From: an uncultured Ruminococcus sp.
GTDB lineage: Bacteria; Bacillota; Clostridia; Oscillospirales; Ruminococcaceae
DNA length: 64,000 bases
NCBI GenBank assembly: GCA_900545345.1
Contig: UQYQ01000012.1
Span: 1 to 64,000 of the forward strand
Direction of reading: 5' to 3'
Shown: positions 40,902 through 48,746 of the stretch, piece by piece
Numbering within the stretch: position 1 is the first letter of the stretch
Layout of the letters: each line of letters begins with the position of its first letter
Notes under the pieces: model-generated
What the model saw: the letters and a program-made list of their open reading frames with translations, nothing else
Database searches by the model: none
What the model was told of the DNA's origin: nothing
Translations under genes and position numbers: made by a program

Positions 40902-42281
40902 TCAGTGAAGCTGTAAATTACTTTCTGTAAATTTAATCAGTTCACTTTTTGTGTTTGGTATCTTGTTATCGAGCACAGCATCTAAAATTTTATTTAACAT
41001 TTCACCTATTTGTTTTCCGCAGAGTCCAAGTTTCAAAAGGTCATCACCGCTTATGTCAAGATCCTTAATTTGAAGCGGTTCATTGGATTTTATTATATTT
41101 TCACCTATAATTTTGACATTCATAATGATATTTAATTTTTCTTCACGCATATATTCGGATTGTGCAAATGTATCTGCAAGTCTTATTTTTATATAATCCT
41201 CAAAAAAATATTCACCGTAATTCGACAAAAATCTTTTTATCGGTTTTTCTTGTGCAGGAAACCTGTTGTCATGCTGAGAAATCAGTTTGCAAATATATTT
41301 TATATCATTTTTAGGAAGTTTAAGGCGATTCAATATAACTTCAGACATTCTTTTGCTGACATCGGGATGCATTTTAAAATGAGATGTGCCTTGCTCATCT
41401 GTAGTCATAGTTTCGGGTTTTCCGATATCATGAAGAAGCATAACCAAACGAAGCTCTGGTTCGGGATTTATATTTGCGACAGAATGTGCGATATGTTCAT
41501 AAACATTATAGCAATGATGCGGTGTGTTCTGAGGCGTTAAGTCGCATTTGCCAAGCTCAGGTATAAGATGAAAAATCAGTTCTTTGAATTCAAGCAGGAT
41601 ATTAAGTACATTTTCACCTGTCAGTAATTTTAAAAATTCTTCATGTATTCTCTCTGCTGAAACAAAGTCAAGGAGCTTAATTTTTTTTAGCAAAGCAGAT
41701 TTTGTTTTCGGCTCTATAGAAAAACTCAGTGTTGAAGAAAACCTGGCTGCACGCAGTATTCTTAAAGCGTCTTCTTCAAAACGAAGTTCAGGGTCGCCGA
41801 CACAGCGAATTATTTTGTTTTTTATATCGCTTAAACCTCCGAACCTATCTATTATGCCGGTTTTTTTATTATATGCAAGTGCGTTTACTGTGAAATCACG
41901 CCGTGAAAGGTCATCGTTTAAATCAGAAATATATTCGACCGCATTGGGATGACGATGGTCACAGTAGTCAGAATCATATCTGAACGTTGTGATTTCAAGC
42001 GGTAAACCGTCAATTACAACAGTAATGGTCCCATGCTTTATTCCTGTTTCTGTTATTCTGTATTCTCCGAATATATCTTTCAATTTCTGAGGCTTGCAAT
42101 TTGTACATATGTCCCAGTCTGCAGGCTTTTTACCCATAACAGCATCACGAACACAGCCGCCGACCGCATAGGCTTCAAAGCCGTTGAATTCCAAAATACC
42201 GATGGCATTTTCAGCCTGTTTAGGAAGAGATAACTTTATATTAAATTTATTGTACTTGTTATTAATATCCAATTTTTTCAC
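40902..42281 (-). CDS. cca: CCA tRNA nucleotidyltransferase
   Basis: A 459-residue enzyme that adds or repairs the 3' CCA of tRNAs. The head domain has GGCVRD (about 41-46), the catalytic DWDICT (about 55-60) and LSRRDFTVNALAY. An RNA- and ATP-binding segment with EEDALRILRAARF follows. A C-terminal HD domain (about 240-370; HHCYNVYEHIAHS, MLLHDIGKP) suggests added phosphohydrolase activity. The start is a GTG at 42281; the nearest ribosome binding site, AAAGGAG, is rather far upstream, so the exact start is uncertain. Confidence 0.93.
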   Translation of the reverse strand: MKKLDINNKYNKFNIKLSLPKQAENAIGILEFNGFEAYAVGGCVRDAVMGKKPADWDICTNCKPQKLKDIFGEYRITETGIKHGTITVVIDGLPLEITTFRYDSDYCDHRHPNAVEYISDLNDDLSRRDFTVNALAYNKKTGIIDRFGGLSDIKNKIIRCVGDPELRFEEDALRILRAARFSSTLSFSIEPKTKSALLKKIKLLDFVSAERIHEEFLKLLTGENVLNILLEFKELIFHLIPELGKCDLTPQNTPHHCYNVYEHIAHSVANINPEPELRLVMLLHDIGKPETMTTDEQGTSHFKMHPDVSKRMSEVILNRLKLPKNDIKYICKLISQHDNRFPAQEKPIKRFLSNYGEYFFEDYIKIRLADTFAQSEYMREEKLNIIMNVKIIGENIIKSNEPLQIKDLDISGDDLLKLGLCGKQIGEMLNKILDAVLDNKIPNTKSELIKFTESNLQLH

Positions 42282-42485
42282 ACTCTAAAAAAGAGATTTC
42301 TCCTTTCAACAACTCTGTTGTTTTTATTAAGTAAATAAATCGTTTTTAGCTATTATATTTTAGTTTAAGATTGTCCACGCTGAGACTTATATTGTCAAAC
42401 GCATTATAGGATTTGAAACATCGGTCTTGGTTATAAAATTTATTTAAAATAAATAATTTATATTATATTGTTAAAAATAATCTAT

Positions 42486-44045
42486 ATGAATAGCATGTAT
42501 ATAAATAAAAAAAATATTAAATTTTTAAAGCAAATAACTTTGCCGTGTATGTCGGGAATAATAATGGGATTGCTGCAAACATATCTTGATTTGCCGATGC
42601 TGTGTTTTATCGGGCTTGTTCCGCTGTGTATAAGCGTTCTTAACGAGCATAGCTTTTCAGTTTATATAAAAAAGATTTCAGCATTTTCTTTAGTATATAA
42701 TTTGTTTAATTTTCATTTTCTGATAAAAATTTCTGATTTAGTAAAAATACCGAAGATTGCCGGAATACTGGTGTCTGCCCTTGTTGTTCTTCTTCTGTCT
42801 GTTTTGGTATCATTGGTCTTTGTTTTGACAATGAGTGTATTTCAGAAAATAACAAAAGGCAGAGTAGCTGATTCATTTGCATTTGCATTTTTATTTGTAT
42901 TCGGAGAGTATGTAATGGAGATTATTCCTTTTGTATCATTTCCGTGGTCAAGGATTGAGCTTTCATGCATTGGCTTTTTACCGTTTATGCAGTGTGCATC
43001 TTTATTCGGCGGAAGAATTGTGGGAATCATCATAGTTTCAATAAACTCCCTTATAGCTGTGGGGATAAAATCATTTTCTTATAACAAGAAAGCTTTTACT
43101 GCATTTTTATCGGCAGTTCTCATATATTCAGTGACTTTCGGCTATGGGATAATAAGAATGAATCTTGATATAAGTACGAATGACTTGACAAAAGATGAAC
43201 ATATAAATGTGCTTATTACACAGGGTTCTGTTATGGGTGCCGAAAAGTGGGGAGTTTCAAAAAATGAAGTTTTTGCTGAATATGATAATATATTAAAAAG
43301 TGTTGATTTAAACAGCATTGATTTAGTCGTTATGCCTGAAACCGCATTATGTGAAAATATAAATCAAAGTTCAGTTACTCCTTATCTGAAAAGCATATCA
43401 AAAGATACTGATACTGTTATTGCAACAGGAAGTTTTTATTACGATGATAATACCGATAAGCGTTATAACACACTCTCGTATATAAATCCGAATTCAGATG
43501 AGGTTTTATCATATTATAAACAGCGTCTTGTGCCGTTTGGTGAATATGTTCCTTTTGGAAAGCTGCTTTCTGAAAAACCAAGCTTGGAAACAGGAGATGA
43601 AAATACTGTCATTCACACCGAGCTCGGTGAAACGGCCTCTGTTGTGTGTATAGAGTCAATATATTCTTCCATATCAAGAGGACAAGTGAAAAACGGAGGT
43701 AAGATAATACTTGTTTCCACTAACGATTCATGGTTTGAAAACACATCAGCAAGAAATCAGCATTTTAATCACTCGGTTCTTCGTGCAATTGAAAACGGAA
43801 GATATGTTTTAAGAGCTGCAAACTGCGGAATTTCTGCAGTTATAACCCCTAATGGTTTAATAACAGACATAATATCCGGAAATGATACCGGAAAAATCAT
43901 ATCAAAATCCGGTTTAATATCAAAAAGAACTCTTTATACAATGACTGGAGAGTGGTTTTGGTGCGTTTCACTTATTTTAATTCTATTCGGATTAAATAAA
44001 ATGATTAAGCAAAAGTATAACTATAGATTTTTAAACAGAGTATAG
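42486..44045 (+). CDS. lnt: Apolipoprotein N-acyltransferase
   Basis: A 519-residue membrane enzyme that N-acylates the lipidated Cys of lipoproteins. Six or so helices (about 10-230) precede a nitrilase-like domain (about 240-490) with the catalytic Glu in VMPETAL, Lys in YYKQRLVPFGEYVPFG and Cys in SVVCIES; STNDSWF is also typical. A final helix follows. No ribosome binding site is evident; I take ATG 42486, but ATG 42495 or an upstream TTG (42468) is possible. Lipoprotein genes in the window (pstS, 44354) could encode substrates. Confidence 0.9.
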   Translation: MNSMYINKKNIKFLKQITLPCMSGIIMGLLQTYLDLPMLCFIGLVPLCISVLNEHSFSVYIKKISAFSLVYNLFNFHFLIKISDLVKIPKIAGILVSALVVLLLSVLVSLVFVLTMSVFQKITKGRVADSFAFAFLFVFGEYVMEIIPFVSFPWSRIELSCIGFLPFMQCASLFGGRIVGIIIVSINSLIAVGIKSFSYNKKAFTAFLSAVLIYSVTFGYGIIRMNLDISTNDLTKDEHINVLITQGSVMGAEKWGVSKNEVFAEYDNILKSVDLNSIDLVVMPETALCENINQSSVTPYLKSISKDTDTVIATGSFYYDDNTDKRYNTLSYINPNSDEVLSYYKQRLVPFGEYVPFGKLLSEKPSLETGDENTVIHTELGETASVVCIESIYSSISRGQVKNGGKIILVSTNDSWFENTSARNQHFNHSVLRAIENGRYVLRAANCGISAVITPNGLITDIISGNDTGKIISKSGLISKRTLYTMTGEWFWCVSLILILFGLNKMIKQKYNYRFLNRV

Positions 44046-44353
44046 AAAACCCTATCTGTTTTTATTAATATATCATACTGAAATGAAAAAATCTATATTT
44101 TTGTATAATTATTAAAAAATGTGCAATAATATCAACAAGTTCTCACAAGGGCTTTAAAATATGACATTTCAATGATGAGATGTCAAACAGCCGACTTGAA
44201 TATTTTATTACAGGCTGACAGCTTTGAATGGGATTTTTAAGTTTGCTGTAAAAAAAATTGATGGTCAAAGCGTGAGAAATAATTTTTCACGCAGGATTTG
44301 TGCCTTTTATGCCATCTAACAGGCACGAATTCCAATTAGAATGGAGGATTAAA
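44046..44353 (+). other. 308-bp intergenic region with two stem-loops before a lipoprotein gene
   Basis: AT-rich sequence with no gene. GCGTGA/TCACGC (44261-44282 region) and GGATTTGTGCC/GGCACGAATTCC (44294-44304 with 44322-44333, mismatched) form two consecutive hairpins, the second ending 20 bases before the lipoprotein ATG. Neither is followed by a T run, so they look like mRNA leader structures rather than terminators. No clean promoter is visible. Confidence 0.4.
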
Positions 44354-44641
44354 ATGAAGAAGCTAATTGCAATGAGCTTAAGTCTTGTGGTTTGTGCTAT
44401 GATGTTTGCCGGATGTGGTAACGATAATGATGATAAGGCTTCAAGTAATGGAACAACAACTACTACTACCACTACAACTACATCAGAAACAACAACTACT
44501 ACAAACAGCACATCTAACAACACTACTTCAGGAACAAATGATTTAGGAGACAAAGCAAATGATGTAGGCGATGATATTAAAGAAGGCGTAACAGACGCAG
44601 TTGACGACGCTTCGAAAATCGTTTCTGATGTTGTAAGCTAA
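44354..44641 (+). CDS. Small Thr-rich lipoprotein
   Basis: A 95-residue predicted lipoprotein. The signal peptide ends in the lipobox FAGC with Cys 21. A Thr/Ser/Asn-rich linker (about 33-64, with a run of ten Thr) suits extension through the wall. The acidic helical tail (LGDKANDVGDDIKEGVTDAVDDASKIV) resembles YtxH- or CsbD-like amphipathic helices. ATG 44354 follows GGAGGATTAAA. Function is unknown. Confidence 0.75.
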   Translation: MKKLIAMSLSLVVCAMMFAGCGNDNDDKASSNGTTTTTTTTTTSETTTTTNSTSNNTTSGTNDLGDKANDVGDDIKEGVTDAVDDASKIVSDVVS

Positions 44642-44692
44642 ATTGTATTGAATAGGATTTAGACAGATATTTAAAAGCTTAATAATTCTTTT

Positions 44693-44737
44693 AATTCGCA
44701 GTTTTAATGCAGTAAGGCATAGACTGCGAATTTTTTT
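44693..44737 (+). terminator. Terminator after the Thr-rich lipoprotein gene
   Basis: AATTCGCAGT pairs with ACTGCGAATT and is followed by TTTTT. Confidence 0.82.
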
Positions 44738-44746
44738 CAAAAAGTA

Positions 44747-44775
44747 TTGCAATTTGGTTTTTTTTGTGTTATACT
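44747..44775 (+). promoter_or_regulatory. Promoter of secG
   Basis: TTGCAA (44747-44752) and TATACT (44770-44775), 17-base spacing, end 32 bases before the secG start. Confidence 0.7.
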
Positions 44776-44807
44776 TATTGCATTGACTTTTAACGGAGGA
44801 ATTAGCT

Positions 44808-45056
44808 ATGGAAAAAATTGAAATCATTAGCGGTATTTTACTGTTAATCTCGAGTATATTAATCATTCTTGTAGTTCTTGTTCAGAATAATAAAGATCAG
44901 GGTATGACATCTGCAATAGGCGGCGGTCAAAATGATTCTTTTTATTCAGGAAACATGGGTAACACTCGTGATGCAAAGCTGTCAAAGCTTACAAGGATTT
45001 GTACAGTTGTCTTTTTTGTGGTAACGCTTGTTGTTAACTTTATTACTTATCGTTAA
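44808..45056 (+). CDS. secG: Preprotein translocase subunit SecG
   Basis: SecG is the small accessory subunit of the SecYEG protein channel. The 82-residue protein has two helices (about 5-25 and 60-80) separated by the conserved VLVQNNKDQGMTSAIGGG segment. The ribosome binding site is CGGAGG. It is followed by a terminator and then rnr, the common secG-rnr order of Bacillota. Confidence 0.93.
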   Translation: MEKIEIISGILLLISSILIILVVLVQNNKDQGMTSAIGGGQNDSFYSGNMGNTRDAKLSKLTRICTVVFFVVTLVVNFITYR

Positions 45057-45071
45057 TCAAGAAAAATTTTT

Positions 45072-45103
45072 CCCTGCGTAATAAAAGTTACGCAGGGTTT
45101 TTT
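45072..45103 (+). terminator. Terminator after secG
   Basis: CCCTGCGTAA pairs with TTACGCAGGG across a six-base loop and is followed by six T. Confidence 0.9.
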
Positions 45104-45250
45104 CATATATAATTAAATATTAACGGCCTAATCGTTAATTAAGGACCGAGTAATGATATTTGTTTAAAATGAGTTGCATACAAAATTTAAAAAAGCAAAA
45201 AATATCAGAGAAAACAGAATCAAAAACAGATATAAATATCAGGAGAGAAA

Positions 45251-47404
45251 ATGGGTAAAAAGAAAAAACAAAAGGCAAAGTTCCCGCATGCTAAAGGGAC
45301 AAAAAAACAGGATTATTCAAAAAAAATAATTAGGATAATAGAAGAAAGCAAAGGGCATGTTCCGTATAAAGCTATACTGAAAAAATGCAGGAATAAGAAT
45401 TTTGATTTTAAAAGTTTTACTGCCTGTTTGGAAATGTTGAAAAAAAACGGCAGGATTAATGAAGGAAAAAAAGGATTTACAATATTTAATAAGTCTGAGC
45501 TTTTAAAGTGTGAGGTTGCACGGCTTAACAAAACGTATGGTTTTGTGCGTAATCTTGAAACCGATGAAGAGCTGTTTGTATCGGGCCGATATCTTTTGGG
45601 TGCAATGCCCGGTGATATTGTAATGGTAAAACCGATAAAAGGCAGAGGTGAATCACCTGAGGGCGAAGTTGTAAAAATAGAAAAAGAGAACTTTTCAAAA
45701 TTTACCGGAGATATTGTTTTCGAAAACGGAATTTTCAAGGTTCAGCCTGATAAATTGTCTAATTATGCAATTGAATTTACTAATCCGTTTGAAATAAAAT
45801 ATAAAGAAAACGACAAAGTAATGGCTTCAATAACTAAAAGAGGGAAACGGCACAGCGAACACAAATGTGAGCTTGTTTCAAATTTCGGCAGTTCTCTGAA
45901 AGCATCGGCTTGTGCTTTAAGTGTTCTCGATTTAAATGGAGTAACACCGGTTTTTCCTGATGAAGTTATAAACGAGGCAAAAGCTGTTTCAGATGAAAAG
46001 AAAATTAATGATGAAGTAAAAAATCGTGTTGATTTAAGAGATGTTCCTATATTCACTATTGACGGTGCTGATACAAAAGATATTGATGACGCTATCTCTA
46101 TTGTCAGAATAAAAGACGGCTTTGAGCTCGGAGTGCATATTGCTGATGTTTCGCATTATGTCAAGCCAAAGTCTAATCTTGATAATGAAGCCTTTAACAG
46201 AGGGACAAGCGTATACTATGCAAACAGGGTTGTTCCTATGCTTCCGAAAGAATTGTCTAACGGCATTTGTTCTTTAAATCCTCAAGCTGACAGGCTTGCA
46301 TTTTCATGTATTATGAATATTGATTCAAACGGTATTGTTAAAAGCTATAAGTTTCAAAAGTCGGTTATTCGTTCAAGAGTAAAGGGTGTGTATTCGGAGA
46401 TTAACCAAATTATAGCCGGTCAAGCTGATGAAGAAATTTTAAGCAAGTACGCAGAGGTTATTGATAATATACCGATAATGCTTGAGCTTTTTAAACTTCT
46501 TGACAGAAATAAAAAGTCAAGAGGCTGTCCTAATATTGAAACAAGTGAAAGCAAGCTTATTATAAATGAAAATGATGAGTGTATAGAGGTTAAAGGAAGA
46601 AGCAGAGGTATCAGTGAGGAAGTTATTGAGGATTTCATGCTTGCCGCTAATGAATGTGCTGCTAAATTCGGTGAAGAAAACAATCTTCCTTTTGTTTATC
46701 GTGTTCATGAAAATCCTCCTGAAGAGAAGACCGAGCGTCTTTTTGACGGATTGACAAAACTGGGTATTCCTTTTAACTCAAACGGTACGGTAACTGCGGG
46801 ATTTTTAAATAATATTTTAAGTGAAGTCAAGGAAACGCCTAAATCTGTTGTTGTGAACAGTCTTGTGCTTAGAAGTATGGCAAAGGCAAAATATTCGGTA
46901 GAGCCTATAGGACATTTTGGATTAGTGCTTAATGACTATGCACATTTCACTTCTCCTATAAGAAGATATCCTGATTTAGCTATTCACAGAATCATGAGTG
47001 AATATTTAGAAAATCACAGTCAGTCTGAGACAATGAAAAAATATAATAAATTTTCTTATGCTGCTGCTGACCGGTCAACCAAGCAGGAGCTTGTTGCTAT
47101 GACAATTGAACGTGACTGTGAGGATTGCTATAAGGCGGAATATTTAAACGGACATCTCGGTGAAGTGTTTGACGGCGTGATAACTTCTGTTATGGATTTC
47201 GGCTTTTTTGTTGAACTTGCCAACACCTGTGAGGGCTTGGTCAGAATCGAAAGTTTAGATAACGGTGAATATGATTATGACGGTTCAATGACTCTTGAAA
47301 ATCATTCGACTGGTCAGAGCTTTATGGTTGGTGATATTGTTTCTGTCAAGGTTGTAAACGCAAATGTAAGCTCGGGAAAAATAGATTTTGAACTGCAACG
47401 GTGA
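45251..47404 (+). CDS. rnr: Ribonuclease R
   Basis: A 717-residue 3'-to-5' exoribonuclease that degrades structured RNA. An N-terminal winged-helix segment (about 20-80) and two cold-shock domains (about 85-225) precede the RNB catalytic domain (about 255-590) with the metal-binding DGADTKDIDDA (271-281), then a C-terminal S1 domain (about 635-717, GEVFDGVITSVMDFGFFVEL). The ribosome binding site is AGGAGAG. smpB, which often follows rnr in Bacillota, is absent; a hairpin repeat pair starts at the stop codon instead. Confidence 0.95.
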   Translation: MGKKKKQKAKFPHAKGTKKQDYSKKIIRIIEESKGHVPYKAILKKCRNKNFDFKSFTACLEMLKKNGRINEGKKGFTIFNKSELLKCEVARLNKTYGFVRNLETDEELFVSGRYLLGAMPGDIVMVKPIKGRGESPEGEVVKIEKENFSKFTGDIVFENGIFKVQPDKLSNYAIEFTNPFEIKYKENDKVMASITKRGKRHSEHKCELVSNFGSSLKASACALSVLDLNGVTPVFPDEVINEAKAVSDEKKINDEVKNRVDLRDVPIFTIDGADTKDIDDAISIVRIKDGFELGVHIADVSHYVKPKSNLDNEAFNRGTSVYYANRVVPMLPKELSNGICSLNPQADRLAFSCIMNIDSNGIVKSYKFQKSVIRSRVKGVYSEINQIIAGQADEEILSKYAEVIDNIPIMLELFKLLDRNKKSRGCPNIETSESKLIINENDECIEVKGRSRGISEEVIEDFMLAANECAAKFGEENNLPFVYRVHENPPEEKTERLFDGLTKLGIPFNSNGTVTAGFLNNILSEVKETPKSVVVNSLVLRSMAKAKYSVEPIGHFGLVLNDYAHFTSPIRRYPDLAIHRIMSEYLENHSQSETMKKYNKFSYAAADRSTKQELVAMTIERDCEDCYKAEYLNGHLGEVFDGVITSVMDFGFFVELANTCEGLVRIESLDNGEYDYDGSMTLENHSTGQSFMVGDIVSVKVVNANVSSGKIDFELQR

Positions 47405-47582
47405 CGTTGCATCCTCTGCCGCCTATTATGCATTTGCATAATGTACAAGTTTGTGAAACGGCGGAGCTTTACAAAGAAAAACAAAGACAGAGGTGACCCC
47501 TGCACGCAATCTGCCTATTAAGACTTGATAAATGTTATAATAAGCGAAACGGCAGGGATTTGCAAAGTGAAAATAAAGACAG
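47399..47582 (+). repeat. Imperfect tandem ~92-bp hairpin repeats after rnr
   Basis: Two copies (47399-47490 and 47491-47582) share GGTGAC...TGCA at the left, CTGCC...TATTA, then TGAAACGGC or CGAAACGGC, GCAAAG or ACAAAG and AAAGACAG at the right. In each, CTGCC-type and GGCAG/GGCGG-type arms pair to form a hairpin. The first copy includes the rnr stop codon. Their GTGAC-TGCAC end resembles that of the repeats at 1943 and 28437, so they may be related. Confidence 0.65.
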
Positions 47583-47630
47583 AGATGTTCTATACATGCT
47601 TATTAAATTTAGGTTTATTATAAAATAAAA

Positions 47631-47665
47631 AAGAAGCTGTTCCACTTTGCGTGATTCAGCTTCTT
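47631..47665. terminator. Bidirectional terminator between rnr and the SH3 gene
   Basis: AAGAAGCTG pairs with CAGCTTCTT over a 17-base loop, with A-rich and T-rich flanks, between convergent genes. Confidence 0.78.
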
Positions 47666-47682
47666 ATGTTTTGCTCACAATT

Positions 47683-48318
47683 TTAGTTGTTATAATATCC
47701 GCCGTTGTTCCCGGATGTATCAGCAAAGCTGTTCTGCTGGCCGTATTGAGCGTAGTTTGCAGATGTTGTGGTAGTTATATTTGTATCATAACCGTTTGAT
47801 GCACCTGACGATGCTTCAGGCAATGAACCTTCAACATAACTGCTGTAAACATATGCGTTTGTAGAACCGTTAAATAAAATTCTGTACCATCCGCCTTTGT
47901 TTTCAAAAACAGTTATTTCTGTTCCTGCGGCAATTTCACCAATCTGTTTATTGTCAGACCCCGGTCCGGAGCGAACATTTACACTTGATTTAACCGTCAT
48001 TTTTGTTCCTTGCTGGTTGTAGTTATTATTATAATCATCATAGTCATCGTCATTATTGTTAATTTGTGAAGAACTGCTATTGATTGATGTTGTTGAAACA
48101 GGCTGTGTGGTAGTATCAGTGTGAATTCCCAAGTTTGAATCAGCAACAAGCATACTGCTGCTTGAAGAACCGCCGCTGCTTGGCAGAATTGATTTTGTGA
48201 ATATTACGATTACAATAACTATTAAAATAAACATACCGACAAAAATACCTAAGCCTATAAGATTGGTATTTGAGTTGTTGGTCTTTGAATTTTTGTTATT
48301 TTTTTTGCCTTCATGCAT
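47683..48318 (-). CDS. Membrane-anchored bacterial SH3-domain protein
   Basis: A 211-residue protein with a short Lys/Asn-rich cytosolic N-terminus, one transmembrane helix (about 20-42), a Ser/Thr/Asn/Asp-rich linker (about 46-100) and an outside SH3b domain (about 103-165; SSVNVRSGPGSDNKQIGEI, GGWYRILFNGSTNAYVYSSYV). The tail is low-complexity Asn/Thr/Tyr. SH3b domains bind peptidoglycan, so a wall-associated role is likely. No enzyme domain is attached. The ribosome binding site AGGAGAG precedes the ATG. Confidence 0.82.
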   Translation of the reverse strand: MHEGKKNNKNSKTNNSNTNLIGLGIFVGMFILIVIVIVIFTKSILPSSGGSSSSSMLVADSNLGIHTDTTTQPVSTTSINSSSSQINNNDDDYDDYNNNYNQQGTKMTVKSSVNVRSGPGSDNKQIGEIAAGTEITVFENKGGWYRILFNGSTNAYVYSSYVEGSLPEASSGASNGYDTNITTTTSANYAQYGQQNSFADTSGNNGGYYNN

Positions 48319-48409
48319 TTAAGATCGCTCTCCTAAAATTTTTAATATTACTTATTTGTATAATTGGCTTTATTTAATAATAAAATTCATAATTTACAGT
48401 TATAATATA

Positions 48410-48438
48410 TTATACGATAAATATTTTCAAAAGTCAAA
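48410..48438 (-). promoter_or_regulatory. Promoter of the SH3 protein gene
   Basis: On the minus strand TTGACT (48433-48438) and TATAAT (48410-48415) at 17-base spacing. The 428-base AT-rich gap 48319-48746 holds this and the pckG promoter and nothing else that I recognise. Confidence 0.78.
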
Positions 48439-48656
48439 CGGTTATTACAGATAACCCAAGATATTATCATAATAGACAAAACTTAATATAAAAGTGTTGA
48501 AGTTATTTATTATTATGCATAACTTTTGAATAATTTATCATTATAAAAGTCATTTTTTATAAGATGTATTAGAAATATATTCGAATACAAGCCTGAATAT
48601 GAATTTTATAAAAATAAATCCTGCAAAAAAGTGTTAATTATTTAACAATTTAACTA

Positions 48657-48685
48657 TTGACAACAGCTTTTATTATTAGTATAAT
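48657..48685 (+). promoter_or_regulatory. Promoter of pckG
   Basis: TTGACA (48657-48662) and TATAAT (48680-48685), both consensus, 17-base spacing; the gene starts 61 bases downstream of the -10 box. Confidence 0.9.
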
Positions 48686-48746
48686 GATATTTGTGGAAAG
48701 TTGGATTATTCCAACTTAAATACCTATTTATGAGAGGAGTCAGATT

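Noticed and set aside
44287..44553. A Val-rich minus-strand frame opposite the Thr-rich lipoprotein
   Set aside because: It is the complement of the Thr codon run; the plus-strand lipoprotein has a lipobox and ribosome binding site.
45106..45250. A short inverted repeat (TTAACG/CGTTAA) before rnr as an operator or RNA element
   Set aside because: Six-base AT-rich arms with no partner site nearby; too weak in this sequence background.
47405..47682. A tmRNA or smpB gene after rnr
   Set aside because: Neither a tRNA-like acceptor end nor an SmpB-like frame is present; the region is explained by the hairpin repeats and a terminator.
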